64,000 nucleotides of DNA from Neurospora intermedia (lineage: Eukaryota > Ascomycota > Sordariomycetes > Sordariales > Sordariaceae). The DNA lies in contig BTPP01000002.1 of the NCBI GenBank assembly GCA_037102815.1, positions 3,472,001 through 3,536,000 on the forward strand, given 5' to 3'. Positions within the stretch are counted from its first letter, which is position 1. The number at the start of each line of letters is the position of its first letter. Of the stretch, positions 12,221 to 24,359 are shown piece after piece. A program made the position numbers and the translations under genes. The notes beneath the pieces were generated by a model. That model was not told the DNA's origin. It made no database searches and saw nothing but the letters and a program-made list of their open reading frames with translations.

Positions 12221-12645
12221 AATATAAGTTCTATTATTATAGTAGTTTTAAGTAAATAAATATTTAATTTAGAAAATATTATCTAGTAAATAAACCTTTT
12301 ACTTTAATATGTCTTTATATTAATAATATTTTTAATGCAAAATATTTTCGTATTGATAAACTTTTTATAGTAATATATTTTTAAAATAATAAAATTTTTA
12401 ATATAAAGTATTTCTAGGTAGATAAGTTTGGTATAAATAAGAGGTTAGAAGGAATAGATTATGGGGTAAAAAGACATTTATTTGTAAAAGTGTTATGAAG
12501 AAAAACTTTTAGTTCCGATAAAATTTCTATTATATAGGCGAGCTACTATTTTAATAAATAGGCCGACTTTACTCTAATAGTTTATAGTTACGATATAGTA
12601 CCGACCGTTAAAAGTTCTTCTACTAGAATATGTATTTATCGGAAA

Positions 12646-14300
12646 GGGATTTATGTCAGACCTTTGATAAGAAAATATTGTTGTATTCCTGCAATTACTA
12701 CTGTATATTGTTCTAGGACCTTTTTTGCGACCCTCCATTCCTAGTAGGGCAGTTAAGCTTCCTTCGTGCCTGGGCTGTTCGTTAGGTGTTTGGTTCGTGG
12801 CACCATTAGCGCTGTCAGGGCGGGGGCATAGAGGTAGGTACCTAGACTACTGCCTGCCCAGTGTGTATGTATGTAGAAGTATCCCCCCCAGGGGGCAATG
12901 TGTGGGTGGAGCGGGATACAGCCGCAGTCGGTTGGTTGGTGCCTGGCATCCCATACAAGTAACACTAACACCAACATCAACTTCCAAACAAACACTCATC
13001 AACCGAGGCGATGCAAAATATTGTAAAAGTAGTACGGTCGACTTGAAAGATCAGATCACAGTGGCAAGACACAAACAGCTCATGGTATAAACTGAGTGTC
13101 TCAAATAACGATTGACTGGGAAGGATACATTCGTGTCATTCCCCGCATTCATGGCAGCATACAAGTAGAGCCGTGAATCGGGCCGTTGCCAGCTGGTGGC
13201 ACTAGAGGTATGCGGGCAGTACACCACACTGTACTGTACGCAGTATGTATTGACTTATACGCCTCCAAATTCAACGTCGGTTCACGAGAAAGTCTTCCTT
13301 TCCTTCCACTGCCAATCATGAAGTCCAAGACCATCCCAACCGCACAAGACCCAGTTATCACAGACCTGAGTCCAATTATTTCTCATTCTTTGCCCAACGG
13401 GCAGTTCCGAGAGTGGAGAAATCAAACCGAGTGCTTACATGTGTGCAGCCGGCCTGCGAGAGGCCCTCACTTCAGCCAAAGTCACTTGAAGTACGAAGCT
13501 CATCATTGGAGCTCCATGTAGGAGCTATGCGGTGTCGCTGTCGGCCAAGGTCGGGCCTCTTGCTACGGATGGATGTCCGGGTCAGCTACCGGCATTATCG
13601 TCGAGTGATGTGACGGCGGCCTGCCTTTGCCAACACAAGCGAGCAAATCATGATCGGTGGAGGGGAGATATATGGTCCAGCCAACCGCTTCAACCACAAT
13701 GGAACTTCTGTGTTTGGCCTCTGGCAGAATGCATAAGTTTGTTGCTGAGTGTCTGCTGCCTGGTTGGGATATTCCTGTGAGAGATGATGGCGAGACACGC
13801 CAGACCAGCCAATGAAGCAATGTTGCTGTACTGTTACCGTCGCCATACCTACGGAGCCGAGTTTTGGTGTTATCTAGAGGCCAAGGTAAAGTAGGTACAG
13901 GTCTGCTTGTTGGTATCAATTCCATGAGGTATCGAGAGGTAGAGGATACAGGGAAATTACCTCTAGCAGGTCCGTATCAGGACAAGCGATACGATACACC
14001 TTCCGTGGAAGTGTACCGTCCCGGACCTTCAACATCCAGGCAGAAATGGACACCCAACACTATATAATGAACCTTTTCACCTAGCCCACCACTTCACCCG
14101 GCTCATCTGACTACTCGCCTTTCTCCCTCCAACATCGCACAGCCGAATTGGTCATTCCAGATCTCGTCGTAAGGGCAACTTGCACACAGATTAGTCCTTC
14201 TTGCCTTGTTTCTAAGCTACACCCAAAGGTCCTGTTGTCACCAACACTCGGCGAGCTAATCTGAACATTCTACGAAGCGGCACTTGCGAATCTGGCCAGA
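12646..14300. other. Intergenic region between RIP block and helicase gene
   Basis: Base composition switches to normal here. Several ORFs of 60-120 codons occur on both strands and overlap one another, with no recognisable domain, signal peptide or splice-supported extension, so none is called. The last ~300 bp are the probable promoter and leader of the helicase gene. Confidence 0.6.
14061..14067 (+). promoter_or_regulatory. Possible TATA box of the helicase gene
   Basis: TATATAA lies about 240 bp upstream of the helicase start codon and is followed by C/T-rich sequence typical of fungal transcription start regions. The assignment is positional only. Confidence 0.35.
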
Positions 14301-17300
14301 ATGGCTGGTCTCGATAACTCCAGCGAGTCGCCTGGTTACGGCACAGACACTGACGGCAACCGCCTGAAGAGCTGGTTCCGATCATTGTCCCCGACAAAGG
14401 TTGACATTGTCGGCGACTTCACCGGCAAAGAGCGCTTTGCCATTCATGGAGAAGCCCTGCTTGCACATTGTCTTCATGCCATGAAAGTCGACTTTGACTG
14501 TGTGTTTGACCCCATCCGCGTCCCTCATCTCTAGGGTTTATCCTCATTGTTAACCACCGGTTGATTGTATAGACGGCTTCCAGATTCTCCATGCCGTTCA
14601 TTCAGTCGAGACTCTTCTCCAGAGGCTGCATGATCGAGGATGCAACTTTCACGTCCTCTGGTTCAATCGAGAGTATCAACTATCCATCCCCACGGACACC
14701 CCAGCCGAGATCACGTACCGATACCAGCTCACTCGAAGCATTCTGATCGAGCACTTTGCTCACGCACAGACTGAGGAACAGACCGTTTTCAGTCTTGTAT
14801 TCCCGAGCCTGGACAGCAATTCTTTCGCTCAATATCTCCAAGAACATCATCCGCACTTTTTCTTGGGATCCAATGGTACAACGCCATGGTGGACGGGTGG
14901 CCCGCAACTTCTGGTGCCTCTTCACATGCTGTACCGTATCAATTCAGCAGGATTGCATATCGCGTGTGTTGAGAATCTGGAGTTCAAGAGCTCAAGGGCT
15001 TTCCTACCGGTAGCCTCTCCCAGAGGGGCGCAAAGACCGCTCAATGGCGACACTCTTTCTCCAATTTCCGACACCTCCTTCATGGAGGACAACATTCAAC
15101 ATCGTCTTGGAGGACTCGCCAAGACACACAGCCTGACTGCTCGAGAAATCATATCCCTATACTCACTGGCTCATGTGCTTGCCAACCGTGCGCTCGATGC
15201 CAGTGAGGGCAACGAGATTGGGCAGCACGTTAAAGCGCTGCTCCTCCAGCTAGTCTTCATGAGACACTGCAATCTTTCGAGCCGGAGCTTTGAGTCGCGG
15301 GGATCGGGACTTGCGTTTGGCAGCGCCGCCAATTCTTTCATTTGTTCCTTGTCTGAGCCGGCTCAACGCATTCTTGGCTCGTGGAGTTCAGGACCATTCG
15401 CAAACTCAACATGGGATGCATTTGATCTCTTTGATGGGCGGCTCTACCTGGCATTGCTGCGTTCTTCACACAACATACACTTGTCCTGCGCTCTTCACGA
15501 AGAGTTCATCCAACTCGGTGGACTACTCGAGCAGCTCTGTGGCTACGATGCCTTTGCAAAGTGGCCGGTCGATCTGACGAATACCGATGGAGAAGAAGCT
15601 CGCTTGAAGATCAGCGATCCCCAACCTAATCAGTTGGTACCGTCGCTGTCCATATTGCCTTTCAGCCATCCCGTTCTGGACAAGTATCTTACTTCAGTGC
15701 ACCTACGCACAGATGCTGTCATCTCCTCTCCAGTTGATCACAAAGTGCACAAAGAGCTGACGCATTGGCACAACAAAAAGCCAATTGACCCTAAGCAGCC
15801 CACCAAGGCTCCTGACTTTTGGGCACACCGGCGAAACCAACGCTTCATGGCCGGCATCATTGCCTACTCTGCTAGTCTTACCGGTGCATCTAGAAAGATT
15901 ATCGCACGGGAAACCGTTGTTGTACGCAAGCCCGCTAGTAGGCATGCACTGAACAAGGGCAAGAAACCGGCAAAATCCAACATGACCCCGGAGATAAGCG
16001 GCGCGGAATACGCTCACAAAGAGGCAGAACGGCTCAAGGAAGCCAAGTTTCAGGACAAATCCTCAGCAATCATCACCTTCTGGAAAGGAAGGTGTCTCGA
16101 GTTCTCAAAGGAGGTATCTCTGGTTAAGCGATATTTGCTGGTCTCGAAGTATTTCTTGGGCTTGAGTTCAGATCATTTGTCTGTGATTGGGGCGGAAGTC
16201 TCCCTGTATCTTTGTCATGTTCTACGCCAAATCCAGGGTCGCTACAACCCGGACACGATAACTAGTAAGTGATAACCTTGAAGGCTGTCTGTACACTTCA
16301 GCATTCTTCATGCAGGCGCTGACTCTTATGCACATAGACTACCATGTTTTGGCCATGCTTTGGTCCCAAATCCAGGAGACCGCCAAATTGACCATGACCA
16401 AAGAAGTCCACGCCCTCGTGAACAGAGTTTCAAAGTCTCTCAAACTCCCCCTATGCGAGAAGCCGGGGCTACCAAAAAGAAAGCTGCCATTTGAGTTCCT
16501 GGATATTGCGAGCGGGGGTTTACTGCCTCCTGGAAAGTCTTCGCTTGACTTCCAGCTCGAATTTTGTGGACCGTTCCTTGAACGAAGTTTCGACTCGGCC
16601 CCAGATCCTCGGGTGCCTTTTGAGCCCGATGCCTGGCAGAGAAAGATACTTGACGCTATCGATGAGAACAAGAGTCTGCTCGTGATTGCCCCAACGTCGG
16701 CTGGTAAGACGTTCATCTCATTCTACGCCATGAGGAAGGTCCTCGAAGCCAACAACGACGATGTACTGGTGTACATTGCCCCGACCAAAGCACTCGTCAA
16801 CCAAATCGCCGCCGAGATCGAAGCCCGATTTTCTAAGCAATATGGCCAAGAAGCACGGTCTGTCTGGGCTATTCATACTAGGGATTACCGCATCAATAAT
16901 GTGAAGGGATGCCAAATCCTTGTAACCGTCCCGGATATCTTGCAGATTCTTCTGCTGGCCCCTTCCAACGCAGCAGGCCCAACGTCTTTTTCCCGGAGAA
17001 TAAAGAGAATCATTTTCGATGAGGTTCACTGCATCGGCCAGTCTGAAGACGGGATTGTTTGGGAGCAGCTTTTGCTGCTTGCACCATGTCCCATAATTGC
17101 GCTATCGGCCACCGTGGGAAACCCCCTCGAATTCCGAGACTGGCTTTCCAATGCACAGAAGGCTAAGGGATTTGATATGGAGATGGTGGTACATTCATCC
17201 AGGTACTCAGACCTCCGCAAGTTCATCCATGATCCGTCTCCCGGTACATATGAATTCGAAGGCCTCAAATCCGTTGAACGTCTCCCATTTCCTGGACTCG

Positions 17301-20004
17301 ATTCTGATTGCGAGAATCCGTTGCCATTCTCGTTTATACACCCAATCGCAGCTATCATGGATAGGTAGGTAATATCGTACGATCATGTATTGACATACTT
17401 CTACAGTAAGATCTCATGCTAACTCACAAATAACAGGAGCCGGGACACGCTTAACGATGCCAGTCTTGAACCTCGAGACTGTATCGAGCTTTGGAAACAC
17501 ATGACCAAACATCAGATTGGCCAATATCAAGTTCCAAACTCCCTGGATCCTAAGAAAATGTTGCCGTCACTCGTCAAAAAATCCGACGTTACAAAATGGG
17601 AGTCGGCTCTCAAGGACGTCTTGGCTGACTGGATGCTTGACCCCAACTCCCCGTTCGACGAACTTCGAAACGATTTGCGTGGAGAACAGTTTGCTCGCCT
17701 GTCATCAACGTACAATCGACCCGAATCCATCGAATCTACGCCTAGTCAATCTGGACCTATGGTATCCAGACGTTCCATATTCTCACTTGTGACCGATCTT
17801 AGGTCGCATGGAGCATTGCCTGCCATTATCTTCAATTACGACCGGGTTGGCTGCGAGACTGTTCTTCGAGAACTCTACGACACTCTTGAGTCCGCGGAAG
17901 CAGCATACAAGCAACACGATTCAAAGTGGCTTAAAAAGCTGGCGGACTTCGAAGAATGGAAAAAAGTTCGTGAGAGGGCAAAAACGAAGGACACAAAGAT
18001 GAAGCAAACCAAGAAGACCGGCTCGAGAGACGAGGACGAGGATGGCGCGATGAGTAAAGGAGACCGAGCCCGTGACGCAGCAAATCGAGAACTTAGCGTT
18101 TGGGACAGCTTCGACCCAGAAGCTCCGCTTCAGCAATTCAGCTTTGCTGATAACACCAAACTGACACAGAAAGAGCTGAATGAGCGATTGGAGTCACTCA
18201 GGGCGGATGCCGTCCGTCCTTGGATCCGAGATGCTCTCTTCCGAGGAATCGGCGTACACCATGCAGGAATGAACCGCCAGTATAGACAGATGTAAGTCTT
18301 TTCACTGGTATAACGAATTCATTCTTGACATTTGTTTCTCACTGACTGATCCGTGCTGCTAGAGTCGAGATGCTTTTCCGTAAAGGTTATTTGACTGTGG
18401 TCGTCGCAACCGGAACACTTGCCATGGGTCTCAACATGCCTTGTAAAACAGTTGTCTTTACCGGCGATTCAGTTTTCCTGACTGCTCTCAACTACCGTCA
18501 AGCCTCGGGTCGTGCTGGCCGGCGTGGCTTCGACCTCCTTGGAAACGTTGTCTTTCATGGCCTCCATCCGCACCGGGTTTTTGAAATAATGTCTGCGAGG
18601 CTCCCGGATCTTCGCGGGCAGTTTCCAACATCGGTCACGCTCATCCTGCGGCTCTTCATACTTCTACACGGAACGCAGAACTCTGAGTTTGCAGCCAACG
18701 CTGTAAAGGGCCTGCTGACCCAAAGCAGACTCTGCTTGGGCGGACCTGATGCGAAAATGTCGATCGCACATCATCTCAGATTTTCGATTGACTACCTCAG
18801 ACGCCAACACCTGTTATCCGAAAACGGTGTCCCTCTTAACTTCTCTGGCCTTGTGGGACATCTATACTACACAGAGAATGCTGTCTTTGCATTCCATGCC
18901 CTCCTCAAGGACGGATACTTTCACGACCTCAGTACTAGCAACCGAAGCCGGGAAGACGTCATTCTTGAAATTATGCTTGTTCTAAGTCACTTGTTCTGTC
19001 GCCACGCTTTGCCCCAACACAAAGACAAGCAGTTCCTCGAGCGTGTACATCGCTCTCCGTGTGTTGGAATTCTCCCAGATCTCCCACAGAAAGCAAGTGA
19101 GGTCCTAGAGCGCCACAATCAGCAGACCTTGTCCATTTTCCAGAACTATGTCAGCTCCTATACCAATCAGCATCTGACCGGGACGCCGGACAACTGTCTC
19201 CCCTATACCAAGTACAAGGTTGATTCTGTCGATGCTCAACCAACGCCGGACCTTTCAACTGTACTTCCCTCGTCTGACTCACCTCGGCCGCCCACGGTTG
19301 TTCGATCTCCATTCTCTGCACTCTCTGGCTTTACGGACGAATTTGACACTATCCATGAGCTTTGCGAGACTGTTCGCGCAGGCGTTTTCCTTGAAGAGTC
19401 TGCAGTCCCGTACATTCCGATGGCACCAAAGGAAACGAATGGAGTACCCTGGAACGCCTACCTGTATGACTTCTTCAAGCATGGAGATATGGAAGCACTC
19501 AAGACTGTCAACATGATCAAGGGTGGCGATATCTGGTACCACCTCAAAGACTTCTCGCTCATTCTTTCCTCAATAGTGACGAGCCTTGCCAATTTTCTGG
19601 AGCTTCCAAATGCCGACGGTGACTTCGGATTTGAGGAGGAGGAGGATGACGAGCTTGAGATGGCAGATGATGATAAACCTACCTTTAGCGGGGAGGAGGG
19701 GAATGGGATAAGGAATGATGTTTACGGGGCTCCCGCTCCACCGCCGCAGAAGGAACAGAAGAAGAATAAGGCGAAAAAGGAAGTGGTTGCCGACTCATGG
19801 GAGGATGGCGAGAGCAACGATGAAGACACAGAGGAGGACACAAAAACGGCCAATCACGGTACTTCGTCGTCGGGATCAGCCTCTGGTTACCCTGAGGCGC
19901 CCAGATGGGCTGACGACGGCGGTCAGTCGTTGATGGAGGTCTTCCGAAATTTCTCAATACTTCGACAGGAGTTTGAGGAAAAATTCCGCAAGACGTTTGC
20001 TTGA
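14301..20004 (+). CDS. DDX60-like Ski2-family DExH-box RNA helicase
   Basis: Five exons give an 1,816-aa protein: 14301-14499, 14573-16264, 16302-17364, 17437-18291, 18363-20004; the exon lengths sum to an exact multiple of three. Helicase motifs are clear: motif I A-P-T-S-A-G-K-T (about residue 759), Ia P-T-K-A-L-V-N-Q, motif II D-E-V-H (about 870), III S-A-T, and motif VI Q-A-S-G-R-A-G-R-R-G (about 1,315). The ~750-residue N-terminal region before the helicase core and the D-E-V-H-C-I-G form match the DDX60/DDX60L and fungal SPAC694.02-like branch. The C-terminus (about 1,690-1,790) is acidic and low-complexity. Human DDX60 is linked to antiviral RNA sensing; the fungal role is not established. 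The third exon boundary is uncertain: a GTAAGT donor at 16,265 gives only a 37-nt intron, and the alternative donor at 16,238 gives 64 nt in the same frame. The start codon is the first ATG of a conserved-looking N-terminus. Confidence 0.9.
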
Positions 20005-21225
20005 GGACTGACTTGTCCTTGCTTTCTCCAAGGAAACAATGACGAGAAGGGTCCGGAAGTACCTCTACGCAGCTCCGGTGTAAATTTCAAGTTACAATTT
20101 CGGGCTTCTCCTCTTTTCCGTGGCGTGCTTGTGTTGGAATCAGATCTGGCTTCATAATTGGGCCATGGTAACATATCCTCTGGATATCCTCAGATGGAAA
20201 GAAAGCCCGATGGAAGAATATTAATGTATAAGCGCTCCCTGGAAGTCGTTATCCATAGCTGTTTATTATTTGCCCCATTTGTTTGGATGAACTTTACCTA
20301 CCAAGCTCGCATTCAGATTTTGAGCGTCAGCATAACCAAGTCGATCATTACCGAAACTTCTTTCTCGTCCTTTTCCGGACATCTCAACTTCCGTGCTCGC
20401 AGTGACGTGGACGACAGAGATACCGCTCTACCCCAATCTCCTCGCGGCGACATATTGTCATAAAGGAAAACGAGGGCAGCTGGGGCAATATCCAGCAAAG
20501 CTCTCTGACCGAGCCGTCAATATCACAGCAACCGACCGCGGTCTAGACCAAGATCAGTAGAAATCACCACACCTCAATACCAACCACTTACGTAGTCGCG
20601 TCCTTGAATGACATCAGCAAAATTCTCGGTGGATCGTGTTTTTGCCCGCACACCACCTTCACATTAAAAGTCCGCGGTCATCTCATAGAGTAGGTAATAA
20701 TGATGACTACCTCTATCCAAGGTTAATCGGAGGAACAAGATGGGTAAAGCTCACCAAGTGCGTGACGTCGCAGGAAGGATTGAGAAGAATAGGTATCCCC
20801 CAAGTCGTCAATACTTTCCCCATGGGGAGACTGACGAGGCAACATGGTGTGTATGGCTCATTGTCTTGGAGCTGATCATACGCGAGACATGCCTCATTCC
20901 CGCGAGCCGCGCCACGAAATCGTTTCAGGAAGCGTGTGTTTGGGTGTGTGGCGTGAAATTTATGAGCTCAGGACTCAACGAGAGAGGGGGGAGGAAGGAA
21001 TGCAAAGAGGAGATATTAGAGACAAGGAAGCTGAACGTGAAGCACACAGATGGTTAAATAGTCTGTTTGGCCCCTGCACATATTTGCTGACAACACACAG
21101 CACAGGATATTGCATTAAGTTAGGCGACTCATCAATTATAACCTGACCAATTTACAATCCCTTCTCAGTACCTACCTACGACAAACCCAAAGCCCAAGCA
21201 ACGCATCCGGAAAACCAGGAAGCAG
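20005..21225. other. Intergenic region
   Basis: About 1.2 kb between the helicase stop and the secreted CAP protein. Short overlapping ORFs only, without recognisable features. The right half is the likely promoter of the CAP gene. Confidence 0.6.
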
Positions 21226-21249
21226 AGCAGCAGCAGCAGCAGCAGCAGC
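21226..21249. repeat. (AGC)8 trinucleotide repeat in the 5' leader
   Basis: Eight perfect AGC units end one base before the start codon of the CAP gene at 21,251, so the leader directly before the ATG is a CAG-type microsatellite. Length variation would change the spacing and context of the start codon but not the protein. Confidence 0.85.
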
Positions 21250-21250
21250 C

Positions 21251-22002
21251 ATGCTTCACTCATCCATCCTCGCCATCACGGCCCTCTTCCTCTCCGCGAC
21301 GACATCCGTCATCGCCCTTCCAGCAGCTGAAGCTGACTTGGCGGCTCTTGAACACGATGCCGCTATTGCCGCCGCTCATCTGTTCAAGCGTGCCTCGCCT
21401 GGCCCAACCGACACCACCTTCATCAAGAACGTTCTTAATACCGTCAACCCCATTAGGTCCAAGTACAAGGCCAACCCCCTCGCTTGGGATGCCACGCTTG
21501 CGAAGTTTGCGTTGAAAAAGTCCAACGGTTGTATGCTCAATCATACTGTAAGTTCGACTTTAGTTTCCTCTTTTCCATTTCTTTCTCTCTCCCCTCTTCC
21601 TCTCTTCCTACCTCATCTACCATCTTCCCTTTCTCCCTCGGATCAACCCATCTTCTCACTAACCAACCAACCAACCAACCAACCGCACAGGGCCCCTACG
21701 GTGAAAACGCCTACTGGTGGTGGACCATCCCAGCAACCAGCACTCCCAACTTTGCTACCACCGTCACCAACGCCTTCAAGTCCTGGACCTCCCAAGCGGA
21801 GATTTCCGCCTACCAACAAGGTGACCTGCTCGGCGGCGGCCACTTTACGCAGACGGTGTGGAAGGCGAGTACGCGAATCGGGTGCGCGTTTAGCACCAAC
21901 AGGTGCGTGCAGAATCCAAACCAGGATTGGTGGTTTTATTGCGAGTTTTCGCCTAGGGGGAATTTGGTGGGTGCTTATCCTGGGAATGTCACGGTGGTTT
22001 GA
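21251..22002 (+). CDS. Secreted CAP-superfamily (SCP/PR-1-like) protein
   Basis: Two exons (21251-21547, 21691-22002; GTAAGT donor, CACAG acceptor) encode 202 aa. Residues 1-22 form a typical signal peptide ending in V-I-A-L-P, and a Lys-Arg pair in H-L-F-K-R looks like a Kex2-type processing site. The mature part has the CAP signatures: W-D-A-T-L-A, then H-T-G-P-Y-G-E-N spanning the splice junction, and G-H-F-T-Q-T-V-W, with cysteines near C-A-F, R-C-V and Y-C-E. Fungal CAP proteins (Pry-like) are extracellular and bind sterols or fatty acids in yeast. The protein is short for the family because it lacks the Ser/Thr-rich linker of many fungal homologues. The 143-nt intron contains polypyrimidine and AACC repeats. 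Confidence 0.92.
21659..21684. repeat. AACC tetranucleotide repeat in the CAP-gene intron
   Basis: About six tandem AACC units directly before the CACAG 3' splice site. The branch point is probably inside or just upstream of the repeat (CACTAAC). Confidence 0.75.
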
Positions 22003-23400
22003 ATGAGATGTTTTGGGAATGGGGGAGGGAGGAGAAGAGGGAAAGACGGTGGTGGTAGGGTAGAGGCTTCAGAGTACGGATGCGAGGAATGAAAGGGATG
22101 GGCTGGGATGGGTTGGAGGGAATGGTAAAAAAGGAAAAGAGCGGAAAGTGAGGGCGGTTGATGGTGATGTAGAGAATGGAAAGGAGGGAATGAGATGGAG
22201 GGTTAGGGTTGAACATGGCAACAAGCCCGAAGGCCAAGCGGATGAAGATTGAGTAGGAAGTGCTTCTGGATTTGTGTGTGAAAGTGTGGGTTGTTTGACC
22301 CTTTTTTTGATCGAGTCTAGTTACTTTTTTGACTGAGAACTTTTTGTCCGAGTGTTGAGAATGAGGTTTGACCTTGCTGTTGGGCAGGCAGTTCCTAACC
22401 GACCGCATGGTTCTTCAAGATATTCCAAGTGGGTGAATCACCACTCTATGCCGTGTGTTCAAGGTCCTGCTGCTGAAAATCAGCAAAGCATCCTGCACCA
22501 ACAGCAGCTTGGTGGAAATAAGACAAGGCAAGTCAAGCCGAATTAGTCTCGGTTTCTCTCAAGCGGCTGGATATACTAAATGGGCTGGGCCGCGCGGGAA
22601 AAGATAGCCTGCTGGGATGTTTTATTTCCTCACGGCGGTCAGTGGGTGGTTATAAGCGGGGGGGAGCTCCTCAAGGTAGTGTACACTCGACTGGGCTGAG
22701 GCCTGGTTTTGGTTGACATGGTCCCAGATAGGCATGTAGCGTTAGCCGCAAGTCTTTTCGTAGGTTTGATAGGACAGTAAACCAATATCAAAGCAACTCG
22801 GTGGCACAAAGAGGGCGTTTGGTTACACCCGACATCATGGAGGGTGATATTGATCCGGGATTTCAGGAACAACCGTGAAAAGGACTGCGGCTGCGCGGTT
22901 AAAGGCGGTGCAGTGCTGTAAAACTGAAGGGAAGGGAAGGTGCAAAGTGACATCACTCTTGCTCGGCCCGCTGCCGACAAATGCGCACCAATCAAATCCC
23001 ACGGTTGCCTGAATGCCAGGGGCCCTTTGGGTCCACTTGGATTGCCTCCACCAATAGGTGGTGGGCGATTACGTTGTTTGATATGCGCTGTCAGCCTTGT
23101 GCGGTTGTCACCAAAACCGTCCCGTCTTGACCACTTTCATCCCTCTTCTCCCTTGTTGAAGCTCTGACTTCTGTTTACATTGTTTGCCCAAAGAAGAATC
23201 CCACCGCTCGAATCCCAGCAGTATTTGAACATCCGGTGTGTATGGACTTTAACAAGCAAACACTATCGATCTAAAACTTTCGCTCACATTTTACGATCAC
23301 GGTTTTAGACTTGCGCCAACGAGCCACACACTCAACCTTGCGAACCGAACCTCTGTATACAAACGAGACCCATACAAATTTCACACCAGCGACCACGAAC
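22003..23400. other. Intergenic region
   Basis: About 1.4 kb holding the 3' end of the CAP gene and the promoter and leader of the HD-domain gene. A small inverted repeat (CCACC-AATA-GGTGG) lies near 23,047. No gene is supported; ORFs are short and overlap on both strands. Confidence 0.55.
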
Positions 23401-24359
23401 ATGTCATCGAACCCAGCCGAGAACGACATCAAGCCAAATGGCGTCGTCGAGACAGGTACGCCACAACTCACCCAATTACGCATTGAGGTCTTGTCGCCCA
23501 AGACACGTACTGATTGTCAAGGTCAGATCTGGGAATTGTTCCCGTTCCCAAGTTGGAGGGCACTTGGACGGTAGACAAGGCAGTTGAGACCATCAGCACT
23601 GGGAAATACGCTGAAGGATCCGACTCGCCAATTGGCTACTTCCATCTCCTCGAGCGCCTCAAGACTACCAAGCGCGAGGGATGGACGCGCTTTGCCATCA
23701 ACCGGTAAGAGCCTTGCCTTGACTCCAAAGTCATCCATGTTATAGCAGACTAACCGACAGCTGTTCACAGAGGAGAATCCATTTCCGACCACATGTACAG
23801 AATGTCCATGATGACGATGCTCGCCCCCGCCTCCCTTGCCGAGAAGATCGACGTCAACAGGTGCATCAAGATGGCCCTGATTCACGACATGGCCGAATCC
23901 CTTGTCGGCGACATCACCCCAGTTGACAACGTCCCAAAAACGGAGAAGAACAGACGTGAAGCCTCGACCATGGACTACATCACAAAGAGGTTGTTGGGCA
24001 ATGTCGAGGGTGGAAAGCAGGGCGAGCAAATACGTGCCATCTGGCAGGAATACGAGGATTCGAAGACGCTCGAAAGTCTGTTTGTCCACGACATTGACAA
24101 GATCGAGCTACTCCTGCAGATGGTGGAGTACGAGAAGCGCGCAAAGGGCAAGCTTGACCTGGGCGAGTTCACCTTTGTCAAGACCAAGGTCGGACTTGAC
24201 GAGATGAGGGCATGGGCGGATGAGATTATCAAGGAGCGCGAAGAATTCTGGGCGGGAAGGGAGCATGTTCGTCGTGACGGGGGTGATGAAGGAGTCATCA
24301 CGCAGGAAAAGGAGCAGATGCAAGAGGCATACTATGCCGGCCATGGGCGGAAGGAGTAG
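23401..24359 (+). CDS. HD-domain protein, 5'-deoxynucleotidase (HDDC2/YGK1/YfbR) type
   Basis: Three exons (23401-23455, 23527-23704, 23771-24359) encode 273 aa; lengths sum to a multiple of three. The metal-binding HD signature is complete: His in S-I-S-D-H-M-Y-R (about H85), the H-D pair in L-I-H-D-M-A-E (H116/D117), and a later Asp in F-V-H-D-I-D-K. The R-x-G-W/R-x-x-I/G-E-S-I-S-D-H pattern is that of the HDDC2 / yeast YBR242W-YGL101W family, which dephosphorylates deoxynucleoside 5'-monophosphates with a divalent metal. It is a soluble protein with no targeting signal. The acidic, charged C-terminus is extended relative to bacterial YfbR. The ATG sits in a good context (GAACATG), and the second exon starts after GTCAG because this alone keeps the frame into D-L-G-I-V-P. 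Confidence 0.88.

Larger units (their letters stand above)
1..12645. repeat. RIP-mutated, gene-free repeat block
   Basis: This stretch is very AT-rich and almost free of CpA and TpG, while TpA is everywhere and CpG (for example in CGA, CCG, CGT) is kept. That pattern fits repeat-induced point mutation, which turns CpA into TpA on either strand of duplicated DNA in Pezizomycotina; it does not fit ordinary CpG deamination. All long frames are broken by TAA/TAG codons that would be CAA/CAG/TGG before mutation. No intact gene is supported. Recognisable pieces (transposase remnant, minus-strand remnant, minisatellites, an unmutated island) are listed separately; the rest, including 7,945-9,890 and 10,860-12,120, shows only AT-rich degenerate sequence. 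The block ends abruptly near 12,645, and the left end lies outside the window. Confidence 0.9.
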
